This document shows positions 43,991 to 54,546 of a DNA stretch of 64,000 bases, piece by piece. This stretch comes from Craterostigma plantagineum (taxonomy: Eukaryota; Streptophyta; Magnoliopsida; Lamiales; Linderniaceae): the NCBI GenBank assembly GCA_027422505.1, contig JAPQWV010000645.1:248001-312000 (forward strand), given 5' to 3'. Under the pieces are notes generated by a model. The model saw only the letters and a list, made by a program, of their open reading frames with translations, did no database searches and was not told the origin of the DNA. The first letter of the stretch is position 1. Each line of letters starts with the position of its first letter. A program made the translations under genes and the position numbers.

Positions 43991-46279
43991 AGACTATCTA
44001 GCAAATACCTACAAAATAGCCGTCGCTGTATTGGCGAGAACTTAGGAGCCGATGGAAATGAAGCTGGAAATGGGAAAGACGAATTCGCCATAAACTGACC
44101 GGCCGACGAAGGCTGTCCTAAACCCATATTATGCAATGACATAAAAGATTGATTGGGCGTGAAACCATAAAATCTGTTTGGACGATAAAATTGAGGAACG
44201 ACAGGCGAAGGTCCAGCCTCGCTACCTCCATCAGTAACTACAGCTTGTATGCGTGCCATCTGCTCTCGAAGCGCTTCCACATCCTGTTTCATCGCCCAAC
44301 ATTGCTCTTTAGATTCTCATTTTCAGTCTTCAAAACAGACATCTCTCTCAGAGTAACAGAATCTGCATTATAATACGAAACAAGAATTATAGCTATTCCT
44401 TTGAAGAGATAAACCTAATAATTCTATTAAGAGAGAGTCAAAAGGATTAAAACTAGATCCACAAGCTTGATAAACCCACATGTCGCGTATAATATAGTAT
44501 CTTTATGCAAGGGGTGGCAACTTTTAAATCAAATATCTAAAAACAAATTGTTTACCGGTTTGACAACTTGATTGATATTCGGGAACTAAGGACTGATGGT
44601 GTTTTACTATCTCTGTAACCCCGAAAACCCGTCTTTTGGATCCTCCAGCGACCATCTTGAAAATTCAATCATTGGCTCGTTACTCATTTGCTTCCCGGTT
44701 TCTGATTGAGCTCTTTCAATTTTTTCCGTCATCTCCTCCTACACAATAAAATTACAATAATATAACAACATTAAATGTAAGTTACGTAATAATATTGAAG
44801 GGAAGGAATTGCGCTCCGCTTTTCTTTGTGCTCTTTCGCCCTTAAAAACCCCATCATGGCTGTAACCATCAACGAATGCCTCCAACACATTCGGTTCTTG
44901 ACCTAACTTAGCTCTCTACAAAATTTAAATTATATTAGAAAAAGTGCGATAGAAATTTCAATTATTAATCTAAAACGAACCAAACGTTTTTGTCGTACAA
45001 GCTGACCCATGAACCCGCCTCACCATTGGCTGCACATGAGATTTTGATCCGCTTCTGTTCGATTGCGCTTGTTCTGTTGGCAAGCTTTCTTGTAGTCCTC
45101 AGCTTGCCACTTCTCAATCATTTGAACCCAATGTTCTCGGCGATGAATCCTGGCTTTTCTTTCGTCTTCCGTAAATTGTAGAAATTATATTGAAAATATT
45201 TGGCCACACGCTTCTCAAAGCGATCCCGAATATCATTGTATTCGTGGAACGGAAATGAATATGCATGCTGGAACAAAAAAAATATGTTGTAGACTATTTA
45301 TACGAATTAAAAATTGCTAAAACTCTTATAATAATACTTACACAAAACTGTCCCCACCATCGTTCGAGAGTTGACTTAGGCACAGCCTTATAGTTGTGGT
45401 TAGAGCTGTCAAATTGGCGGGGCGGGCCGGACCGGCCCGCCGCCCGCCAAAGCCCGCGGGGCGGGGCGGGCTAGCCCGCCATCTGGCGGGCCCTAAAAAT
45501 AGGAGCCCGCCCCGCCCCGCAGCGGGCCGCGGGCCCGACGGGCCAGGCCCGCCCATTTTTAAAAAATTAATATTATTTAATCTAATTTAAATATTTTAAT
45601 TTATTAATAGTTTTTCATTAAGTAATGAATTTATTAAAAAAGAAATATGCAATTAATTATTTATTAATTAATAAACATGATATAATTAGACATAATTAAT
45701 GATTTATTAATTAAATATCTAACTAATTTAATATTTATTATAGATTTAGTATATATTATATAAATTATATATAATACCTTAAATTGGCGGGCCGGCCCGC
45801 GGGCTAGCCCGCCCCGCCCCGCCTAAGCCCGCGGCCCGCGCGGGCTGGCCCGCTCAGGCCCGCCCTTCAGCGGGCCTAAAAAATCTCAGCCCGCCCCGCC
45901 CTTTTGGCGGGGCGGGGCGGGCCGGCCCGCGGGCCACGGGCCGGATTGACAGCTCTAGTTGTGGTACGGACCATCGAAGTTGCGTATGATGATTACAGCC
46001 TACGCCCGTCATCCCCCCATCCCTACCTCAAATAGAAAAGTTACAAAATTAATCTCACAATACTCATATTAAAAAGGAAAAATACAAAAAAACTAACTCA
46101 TCCATTTGTCGTTTGTCGATGGCGACTTTGGTTGACGCGGGCAATTCTTGACTTTCTCTTTCAAAATTTGTAGAAGGTGGAGAACCGCCTGATGTAGCAC
46201 CATTATTCGACATGGCCCTAGAACCCGAAGGCGATTCGGAAGCTCTTCTCATTTCGCTGAAACATATAAGACCGTCCAA
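43990..46279 (-). pseudogene. Plant transposase-like gene (Ptta/En/Spm family), multi-exon, disrupted
   Basis: Recognisable minus-strand pieces in order are: a start at about 46279 (Ser/Glu-rich), NYKAVPKSTLERWWGQF (about 45395-45345), FEKRVAKYFQYNFYNLRK (45230-45175), HWVQMIEKWQAEDYKK (45140-45090), KLGQEPNVLEAFVDGYSHDG (44925-44865), a helical piece EEMTEKIERAQSETGKQMSN (44735-44680), and the C-terminal EALREQMARIQAVV (44280-44240). Several pieces have GT-AG borders. The piece near 45400 is cut by a MITE, and a stop occurs near 45010. The family accompanies CACTA elements; this copy is probably inactive. Confidence 0.7.
45401..45957. mobile_element. GC-rich hAT-like MITE, 557 bp
   Basis: Ends TAGAGCTGTCAAATTGG and, on the other side, the complement of TAGAGCTGTCAATCCGG. 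Flanked by the 8-bp duplication GTTGTGGT (45393-45400 and 45958-45965). Both subterminal regions are dense with GGCGGGC/GCCCGCC words, separated by a very AT-rich core. It sits inside an exon of the transposase-like gene. Confidence 0.88.
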
Positions 46280-47040
46280 ACTAGAACTAGCTGCCCGAGA
46301 ACAGCCCCGCGAACATATACATCCCTACCCACACGCTGCCCGAGACCGTCCAAACTAGAACCCCACGCCCAACCCAGGACAAACAAGGAAACAGAGCATG
46401 CTTGTGTACCATTCAGCACCTCCATCATGATCGTAGCAGTGTAAGAAACACTATTTTATTGGGCTTCAAGCAGCTTTACACAACACAGCTATCAAACTAC
46501 ACAGATGGTTTCGGAAGCAATTGAATTTGCGAGAACCACTCAGGTGAAAATCCAACTCCGTAAACAGATGGAATCCGACTAAAATTTTAAAACTGAAATG
46601 GGGTTCTTGAATATATTCAAATATTCCCAGAACGAAAAGCTTTATCCCTGAGAGACAGACAGACATCGATCGATAATCGAATATAATTTTACCCCCAACA
46701 CAACCCCGACCGACCTATTACAGCTGAAATCAATCAGCATCACATATCCAAACAAAGCTAAGATAGAAGCCTTATCCGTACCTCGATCGGGAAGTTGTGT
46801 CTGATCCCACTCTTGAATTCAGATTCTTTAATGTGCTCTTCCCACTTTGATTTGGTTTTTCTTTCGTAAGTTGAAGAAAGGGGTTAATCGATCCTACTGT
46901 GATTGCGGTCGAAATTTGCTGGGTAATATACGTGGGAATTAAAAGTCCCGCTTTTATTTTCATTACCCGCTAAACAATCAATAAAATATAACCCAAACAA
47001 TTGAAATATTACACCGTTACACCCTTAAGTGCCACGTCAT
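46280..47040. other. Unassigned stretch
   Basis: No supported gene. The left part continues upstream of the transposase-like gene and may be its 5' region. Confidence 0.35.
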
Positions 47041-47157
47041 CGGCTCGTTCATGGCCGAGCTATAGAAGTAGCGATGATGTGCGGGTCCAAGGTGCACTAG
47101 TTGGTGGGGATCAACACTTGCTCAAAGCTGTAGATCTGCTTCTCTACGAGGCTGAGA

Positions 47158-47430
47158 GATTATCTAAGGCAAAGTTTGTCTTGTTGATTCTTGGGCCGAT
47201 ACCGTGCTCCTCTTCTTTTAATCCCAAGAGAGGTTTAAAAGATTATCGTTGTGGAGAAGTTCAGAGTAATGGAACCGAACCCAAGGCCGTGTTCCTCTTC
47301 TCGTTGCCTCGATATAAGACCGGATTATCGTTGGAGAAGTTCACTTCGTGGTGCTCCTCTTCCAGCCGTTCTGACGAGTTTACGAGATTATCGAAGGAGA
47401 AGTTCACAACAAGATCCATGCCCTCTTCTT
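47158..47430 (+). repeat. Degenerate tandem repeat with GATTATCGTTGGAGAAGTTCA unit core
   Basis: The core GATTATC...GGAGAAGTT recurs at 47158, 47241, 47323 and 47396 (spacing 83, 82 and 73), with GTGCTCCTCTTC-like words between copies. One block, 47265-47359, recurs almost exactly at 59071-59164. Its origin is not recognised. Confidence 0.7.
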
Positions 47431-47468
47431 ATGATTTCTAGAAGAAACAGCTCTTTTAATTCTACGAG

Positions 47469-47576
47469 TGTAATACCCGTAAATCTAATACGGTATTTTG
47501 ATGTAACTAATGTAAATTGGGAATTAAGACCGGGATGGCAAAATAAAGATTTTGGAACGAATATATGAATTCTTAT

Positions 47577-47607
<31 letters not shown>

Positions 47608-49950
47608 ATATATCTACGAAAATAATAGTAGAAGTATTTAGAATATTAGGACTATGATAGATGAAATAAATATTATAGGATTCATGTTAATGGGCTATGG
47701 TTAATATGTGATTTCTGGCCCAAAACTTTCGAAAATATAGCATAATAAGTTACTTAGGCTCAAGGAAAAGTTTCGTCTTATCATCACACCTTTCGATACC
47801 TTAATAGATAGCGACTAACTCTGAACTAAATTCACTAGAAGGAGAGAATCACACTTATCTAAATTACATCGTATGTTAAGATCAACAAAGGAAAAAGAAA
47901 CCCTTTTCAGAACAAGCGAAAACAAGGCTTAATCATCTCAGATATCGCAGGTCAAACTCCAAGAAAGGTATAATTCCTTGAACTTAATATGGAATTCATC
48001 ATCGATACTTATGTATATATATGTATATATATAGATATATATTATTGCATGATTGCATAGGAACTCTAAGAAGATTGTCGAAACTTACATGTTAAGAAAG
48101 CTTAGGGTTTTCCCAATTATAGTTCATGGTTTTGTGTGATTGATGACATGGCCATATAAAGTTCGATGGCTAAGAGGTTTTCGTGAAGGATTTCTGATCA
48201 GTGTATTTTAGGACGAAGAGTTTCATTGTAATTTACGAGTTTTGGAGAGTCAAGAAAGCTTTCGATTTTTATACATCACAGTTCTCGACATTTGTCGATC
48301 TCAATATATGAAAGATATCGGCATAAGTAAGAATTCGACATTTATAAGGATCTCGAGACGTGTGATAATGATAATAGTAAGAACTCGATATTCTATAGGT
48401 TTCGAAAATGCTTTAGAGTAAAATGTCGACATTTAGAGGGTCTCGACATTTGCTCTGAAAGTCTCGATATTTTGTATGTATCGACATTTATAGTTGTTTT
48501 TTAGAGTCTCGACATTGTGTAAGAACTTCGACATTAGTATGAGCTAAATTAGAAAATCTCGAGGTATATTAATATAAGGTCTCGACATTTCTTATTAGGC
48601 TAGGTCTCGACATTTACCTATTTTTGAGGTCTCGACATTTCTTGCCCAAGATGCTTGATGACAATAGTAATAAATGTCGATATAAGGAGTAGATTTCGAT
48701 ATTTATATGACTCGACATTTCGAGGGATAAGGTGTCGACATTTGTGAGATTTCGACATTGTGTTTTAATTAATAAATTTTCGGTATTTTAGAATTTTTGC
48801 TATATCTAGGGTTTCAATATTTTAGGGTTTTCTATAATTTGGGTTTGGGAACTTAAAAACTTACACAGTTTAGCAAATATACTAATATGATACATTTATT
48901 TATTCAGAGGATCGACTTATAGGGATTCCATCAGACTTCTTATTTAGCGATATCGGGAGGACAGGTAGGTGGATTATCCATCTACAATACGTAAACACAA
49001 ATTATGTGTTTTCATGTAATTATGTGATTTACGTGACTTATGTGCTTCACCTATTTTACATACGATTTATATAAACCATGTTTATATGAAATTCATATAT
49101 ATGCATATCACGTGCATATTATCACGTTAGGGCGAGAGACGGTTGTACCGTAGTGAGACGGTAGTGATATTAGATATCGACGTACGGGGTAGAATGAGAT
49201 GTTTGTGACTGATGACTCTTAGAGGAGTCGAGGTTGGGCTCACTGGGCACCTGGCGGAGACAGGCGTGATCGATCTGTCTACTCGGGCGTGACCGTCCCG
49301 AGGTGCATACCGCCGAGATATTGATTTGACCTGATAGGAGGCCATTGGCGTGATCGTCCAGTGCACTATCAGTGTATACTTTTGATGCGGAGCGACCCGG
49401 TAGGAGGCCATTGGCGTGATCGTCCAGTGCACTACCAGGGTAGGCTGCCGCGAGACTTGGGGGTGGCCTCCCAGTAGTCTTTGCGCGCGAGGGTGTCGAG
49501 CCTAACCTAGGGCCCTGTGTTGTGTGAAATAAGAATGTGGGAAAAGAAAGAGTGTGCATTATATTATGTTGTGAGAGATTGGGGTAGGGATTGAGTGCAC
49601 ACTTGCATACATGCATTTTATTACCTACTGGGCAAATTGCTCAGTGTTTACGTGTTGTAGGTACTGAGTCCGACGCTGATACGCGTCGTGACTGAGGCGG
49701 CTGGTGGCGGTGCTCCACGGACTTTTGAGGGCGGTGCGGTACATGGATGAAGACCTGTGGAGCGGCGTTAGCGCTTTTTGTTCTTTTGATAATTTTTGGG
49801 GCTTCGGCCCGTGTACAGAGATAACGATGTAGACGGATTTTTATATTAGTGTATATTATTTTAGGAAAATGTTTTAATTAGACGGGCCTTCCGCGGCTTA
49901 CGTTGCGGAAATACGCCACTAATCCTAATTAGAAAAGTAGGGTCGCCACA
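47469..49950 (+). repeat. 5' LTR of the chromovirus-type element
   Basis: 2482 bp. Holds an AT microsatellite near 47588-47612, a TCTCGACATTT motif array (48270-48760) and a 66-bp local duplication near 49335-49440 (TAGGAGGCCATTGGCGTGAT in both copies). Confidence 0.95.
48270..48760 (+). repeat. TCTCGACATTT motif array in the LTR
   Basis: More than 15 copies of TCGACATT or close variants in 490 bases, most preceded by TC or AGTC, at irregular spacing of 15-60 bases. The array is repeated in the other LTR at about 55355-55835. Confidence 0.9.
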
Positions 49951-49952
49951 GG

Positions 49953-49964
49953 CGGTATCAGAGC
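49953..49964 (+). other. Primer binding site, initiator-Met type
   Basis: CGGTATCAGAGC two bases after the LTR, one base different from the usual TGGTATCAGAGC. Confidence 0.85.
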
Positions 49965-50109
49965 GTAGGCTTTAGATTCTGAAGACTGTCCATGTACTGC
50001 CGCTCAAAAGCCTGGAGAACCAGCCTGGCCTGTAAGTTTGATTGATTATATGGTTACGTGTTATTTGATATATGTGCTTTCTGTGAATAATTGTAAAAAT
50101 AGTTAAGAA

Positions 50110-50995
50110 ATGCCAAGGACACGTAGGGAAGTGGGTGAAACTAGTCGTAGGGCGGGTTTCGAATCCCCACCGAATGAGGACCGCTCTACAATTCATCAGT
50201 TAACTGATCTGATTCGGCGGCAGTCCGATCAGATTAACGACCTTATCCACCGACAAAATTCCTCGGAACGTCACTCATCCCCTGGCCTAGAATGTGCAGA
50301 AGCTGCCGGGGAAAGGTTCCGAAGATTAAGCCCCCCTTCATTTGAGGAAGCGGCCGATCCCACCTATGCAGAGGATTGGCTTAGGACCATCGAAAATATG
50401 TTCCGCGTCAGTCATCTTCCTGATACTGAGAAGGTGACTTGTGCCACTTTCATGTTACGTGGGAACGCGGGCTACTGGTGGGACACCATTCAGGTGCTCG
50501 AGGATCCCACTACTATGACCTGGGAGAGGTTTAAGGCCCTCTTTCGAGGAAAATACTTCACGGCGCCAGATCGTGCGCAGAAGTTAAATGAATTTATTAA
50601 TCTGAAGCAAGGAGGGATGTCTGTGGCAGACTATCCATAAGTTCGAGCAGTTGTCTAGGTTTGCGCCACATATCGTGGCCACTGACGAGTTGAAGATTGA
50701 ACGGTTCTTGGAGGGTCTCAAACCCGAGATCTTCCGGAGCGTAAGTATGTACGATACGGAAGGGAAGACTTATGCCCGTATCGCTGAACGAGCAATCCTA
50801 GCTGAGCAGGCGGAGAGCAGGGTTGCAAAGGCGCAGGATGCTAAACGGAGGACAGAAGGACAACAAGGGGAGGGAACCAGAAATGCCAATTTTTCGGCAA
50901 GGGATCAAATTATCGCGGGAATCAACTGGGCCAGCAGAACTGGAGGCCAAGACCGAACCAAGGGCCATTTAACGCTCCGAACCGGCCCTCAGGTG
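50110..50995 (+). pseudogene. Gypsy gag capsid, frameshifted
   Basis: ATG at 50110. It shows a typical chromovirus gag: RRLSPPSFEEAADPTYAEDW, NAGYWWDTIQ and TWERFKALFRGKYFT. The frame is lost at 50636 by one extra base (reading VADYP then a stop) and resumes at 50651 with RFAPHIVATDELKIERFLEG. A second shift occurs around 50960. Gag would form the capsid. Confidence 0.9.
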
Positions 50996-51452
50996 CTGCA
51001 ACGCAATGTCGACAGTGTGGGCGTTTCCATTCTGGTCCGTGCTATGGACCAAGACCGAACCCAACCCCACAATGCTTCCGATGTGGAAAAATAGGACATT
51101 ACGCTAGGAACTGCAACGAAAATATGCCTCAAGTCCCAAACCGACCGTTGATTCGACCCCCTCCAGTGCCAGCACGAGTCTTTACTCTAACTAATGAGGA
51201 GGCCGAAGCAAATCCTTCTGTAGTAACGGGTACGTTAACTATCTATGACGTGCCCACTTCGGTGTTAATTGACTCTGGGGCTACACATTCATTTGTGTCG
51301 GCCAAATATGTGGAAAAGGTGGGAGTCTCTCCTACCTTATCTGAATGCAATTACATTGTTACTCTACCACACGGTGATCCGACACGCACTAACCAAGTGC
51401 TGGAAGGATGTTCTGTGAACATTGAGGGTAGAGATCGAGTGTCGACCTGATT
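50996..51452 (+). pseudogene. Gypsy nucleocapsid zinc knuckle and protease
   Basis: A zinc knuckle CFRCGKIGHYARNC lies at about 51078-51119, preceded by a related Cys/His stretch CRQCGRFHSGPC. The protease active site VLIDSGATHSFVS is near 51265. A one-base shift near 51440 separates the protease from the RT frame, which picks up at [18 protein letters not shown]. Confidence 0.9.
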
Positions 51453-53098
51453 GTGATCCCAATGAATGGCTATGATGTTATTTTTGGGATGGATTGGCTT
51501 TCGAGATACGGAGCCATCATAGATTGCAACAAAAAGGTCGTAAAATTTCAACTGCCTGAAGAAGAAGTGTTCACTTTTTCGGGAAAAACTACTTCGAATC
51601 GTATTTCGCGGATCTCTGCGCTGAAGGCTCAACGACTATTGAGATCTGGTTGTGAGTCTTATCTAGTATATGCGGTGAAGGCAGAGGAGTTACCTCAGCC
51701 AAAACTGAAGGACGTACCGATAGTTAATGAGTATATTGATGTATTTCCCGATGATCTCCCGGGGTTACCCCCTGATCGAGAAATACAGTTTACGATAGAT
51801 CTGATGCCGGGGTCCACCCCAATTTCTAAAGCTCCTTATCGCCTAGCGCCGAGCGAACTAAAGGAGTTGAAGGAGCAGCTAGAAGACTTGTTACGGAAAG
51901 GGTTTATTCAACCCAGTTTTTCACCATGGGGAGCGCCGGTTTTATTCGTACGGAAGAAAGACGGGTCGATGCGACTGTGTATCGACTATAGGGAGCTGAA
52001 TAAGATCGCGATCAAGAATAAATATCCGTTGCCGAGGATCGATGATCTGTTCGACCAACTACAGGGTGCTACGGTATTCTCGAAAACTGACCTCCGTTCG
52101 GGATACCATCAGTTGAAGATCAGGGAGGTAGATGTTCCTAAAACCGCATTCAGTACAAGGTACGGCCATTACGAGTTTCTGGTCATGCCTTGTGGACTGA
52201 CAAATGCTCCAGCTGCGTTTATGGATCTTATGAACCGAGTCTTTAAAGACTATCTCGACCGCTTCGTAATCGTCTTTATTGACGACATTCTGATCTATTC
52301 TAAGATGAAAGAAGAACACGAGAGTCACTTACGAATCGTCTTAGGAACCTTGCACGAGAAACAACTTTACGCCAAATTCAAGAAATGCGAATTTTGGCTT
52401 GAGCAAGTAGCCTTCTTGGGACACGTGATTTTCGGGAGTGGAATCTCCGTAGACCCGAGTAAGATTGAGGCCGTGAACAATTGGCCACGACCAACTACTC
52501 CAACTGAGGTCCGAAGTTTTCTTGGACTTGCGGGATATTACCGTAAGTTCATTGCTGACTTCTCCACCATTGCCTCAACATTGACAAACCTTACGAGGAA
52601 GAACGTGCCTTTCAAGTGGTCTGAAGCTTGCGAACAAAGTTTTCAGGAGCTGAAAAAGCGACTCACATCTGCTCCTATTCTGACTATACCCTCGGGAACT
52701 GGAGGATTCTCAGTCTATAGTGATGTCTCGAAAAACGGACTGGGATGCGTACTGATGCAAAATGGGAAGGTGATCGCTTATGCTTCACGGCAACTAAAAG
52801 AATACGAAAAGAACTACCTTTACGGTGAACGGTGCGAAATCTTTACAGACCATAAGAGTCTGAAATATTTCTTCACCCAGAAAGAGCTGAATATGAGACA
52901 ACGACGATGGCTGGAACTTGTAAAAGACTACGACTGCGTTATTAATTATCATCCGGGCAAAGCAAACGTAGTCGCAGACGCGCTTAGTCGAAAGGCGATG
53001 AGTACAGAATTGCACAGGCTTGGAGTGGAAATAGTCAATTTGGGCGAAGTCGAAACGAAACTAGCGGCACTGACTCTTCAGCCGACGTTGCTAGAATG
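51453..53098 (+). pseudogene. Gypsy reverse transcriptase-RNase H with RNase H deletion
   Basis: 548 codons. RT motifs: [49 protein letters not shown] and the catalytic [11 protein letters not shown]. RNase H starts with [18 protein letters not shown], where the usual D-A-S is D-V-S. Between KEYEKNY (about 52818) and [19 protein letters not shown], related proteins have about 19 more residues, including a catalytic Glu; here they are missing in frame. The block ends in TGA where relatives usually have Arg, a change consistent with CGA to TGA. Confidence 0.92.
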
Positions 53099-54514
53099 AA
53101 TTCAAAAAGCACAAGAAGAGGTGAATTCTACCTAAATGCGAAGGATACACTACCCGAAGACTCCGAATTCCGAGCAGACGGAACCCTGTTATACAAGAAT
53201 CGGCTATACGTGCCCAACGACGAGGAGTTACGACGAACAATAATGACAGAAGCCCACGCAACAACATACTCTGTACATCTGGGAGCTACAAAGATGTACC
53301 AAGATTTGCGGGTGATATATTGGTGGCCGGGAATGAAGAAGGACATCGCCACGTTCGTAAGTAGATGTATGACGTGCCAGTTGATCAAAGCGGAACACCA
53401 GCGACCAGCTGGAACTCTGCAACCTTTACCTATTCCTGAATGGAAATGGGACCACATCACGATGGATTTCGTCGTTGGTTTGCCTAAAACGACGAAAGGC
53501 CACGATGCTATTTGGGTGATTGTGGATCGCCTCACCAAATCATCCCATTTCATTCCTATCAGCTCTACTTTTTCCATGGAACGCTACGCTGAATTATATG
53601 TTCAGGAAATTGTTCGACTTCATGGGATTCCAATTTCCATCGTCTCGGATCGAGATTCGAGATTTCTATCCAATTTCTGGCAAAGCTTACAAAAAGCGAT
53701 GGGTACTAAGCTCTCGTTCAGTACTGCATATCATCCCCAGACCGACGGGCAGTCTGAACGGACGATCCAAACCCTTGAGGACATGTTACGAGCGTGCGTA
53801 CTAGACTTCAAGGGAAACTGGAGTAAGTACTTACCGCTGATTGAATTTACTTACAACAATAGCTTCCATGCTACGATCGGGATGGCACCGTACGAAGCAT
53901 TATACGGACGCAAATGCCGATCCCCAGTTCATTGGGATGAAATCGGCGAACGAGCTGTATTAGGACCTGATATGATTCGAGAAACAACCGAAGCAGTGAC
54001 TAAAATCAGAGAGAGAATGCGTACAGCTCAAAGTCGACAGAAGAGTTATGCAGATCATCGGCGACGACCTCTGGAGTTCGCAGAAGGTGACCAAGTATTT
54101 TTGAAGATTTCCCCGATGAAAGGAGTAAAGCGATTTGGAAAGAAGGGCAAGCTAAGTCCAAGATACATAGGCCCGTTCAAGATTATCAGACGAGTCGGTG
54201 AAGTTGCATACCAATTAGAATTACCAACTTCCCTGTCGCAAGTTCACGACGTATATCACGTATCGACATTACGAAAATACGTCGCGGACCCGAGCCATGT
54301 TATTCAGAACGAGCTTCTCTATCAACAGCTCAAGCCCGACTTGAGTTACGAAGATAAGCCTGTAGAAATTTTAATGTACGAATCGAAACGACTACGGAAT
54401 AAGAATATTCCGTTAGTTAAAGTATTGTGGCGTAATCAATCAGTTGAGGAAGCCACTTGGGAACGTGAGGATGATATGAGAGTTCGTTATCCCGAATTAT
54501 TCCAGTTGGCGTAA
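53096..54514 (+). CDS. Gypsy integrase with chromodomain-like C-terminus
   Basis: 472 codons open to the natural end. Zinc-binding domain: [17 protein letters not shown] with [12 protein letters not shown]. Catalytic core: [10 protein letters not shown] (Asp), [12 protein letters not shown] (Asp), [14 protein letters not shown] (Glu). The GPY-type region reads [19 protein letters not shown], and the C-terminal module ([18 protein letters not shown], then [14 protein letters not shown]) resembles the chromodomain that guides chromoviruses to chromatin. It is separated from the RT block by an in-frame stop and a small indel, so it could only be made as part of a broken polyprotein. The ATG at 53096 is not a native start. 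Confidence 0.85.
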   Translation: MNSKSTRRGEFYLNAKDTLPEDSEFRADGTLLYKNRLYVPNDEELRRTIMTEAHATTYSVHLGATKMYQDLRVIYWWPGMKKDIATFVSRCMTCQLIKAEHQRPAGTLQPLPIPEWKWDHITMDFVVGLPKTTKGHDAIWVIVDRLTKSSHFIPISSTFSMERYAELYVQEIVRLHGIPISIVSDRDSRFLSNFWQSLQKAMGTKLSFSTAYHPQTDGQSERTIQTLEDMLRACVLDFKGNWSKYLPLIEFTYNNSFHATIGMAPYEALYGRKCRSPVHWDEIGERAVLGPDMIRETTEAVTKIRERMRTAQSRQKSYADHRRRPLEFAEGDQVFLKISPMKGVKRFGKKGKLSPRYIGPFKIIRRVGEVAYQLELPTSLSQVHDVYHVSTLRKYVADPSHVIQNELLYQQLKPDLSYEDKPVEILMYESKRLRNKNIPLVKVLWRNQSVEEATWEREDDMRVRYPELFQLA

Positions 54515-54534
54515 TTTCGGGGACGAAATTCTTT

Positions 54535-54546
54535 AAGGGGGGAGGA
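54535..54546 (+). other. Polypurine tract of the chromovirus-type element
   Basis: AAGGGGGGAGGA directly before the right LTR. Confidence 0.9.

Larger units (their letters stand above)
43594..46279 (-). mobile_element. CACTA/Spm-type DNA transposon, right end not found
   Basis: The left end starts CACTACAAATCATTTGAG, the usual CACTA terminus. Next comes a subterminal region of GTCGA-rich tandem repeats, and then a minus-strand gene resembling plant Ptta/En/Spm transposase proteins. The matching end (…TAGTG) was not found to the right, so the element is truncated or its end is diverged; 46279 is only the far end of the coding part. Confidence 0.7.

Noticed and set aside
47001..47441. 146-codon plus-strand frame over the degenerate repeat.
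   Set aside because: The frame follows the 73-83-bp repeat rather than any domain, and the locus is the remnant of a minus-strand Copia element.
49127..49616. Open frames in the chromovirus LTRs (also 56199-56697), which contain a repeated HWTITPMASYR stretch.
   Set aside because: They are antisense readings of a 66-bp LTR duplication, present in both LTRs because the LTRs are copies.
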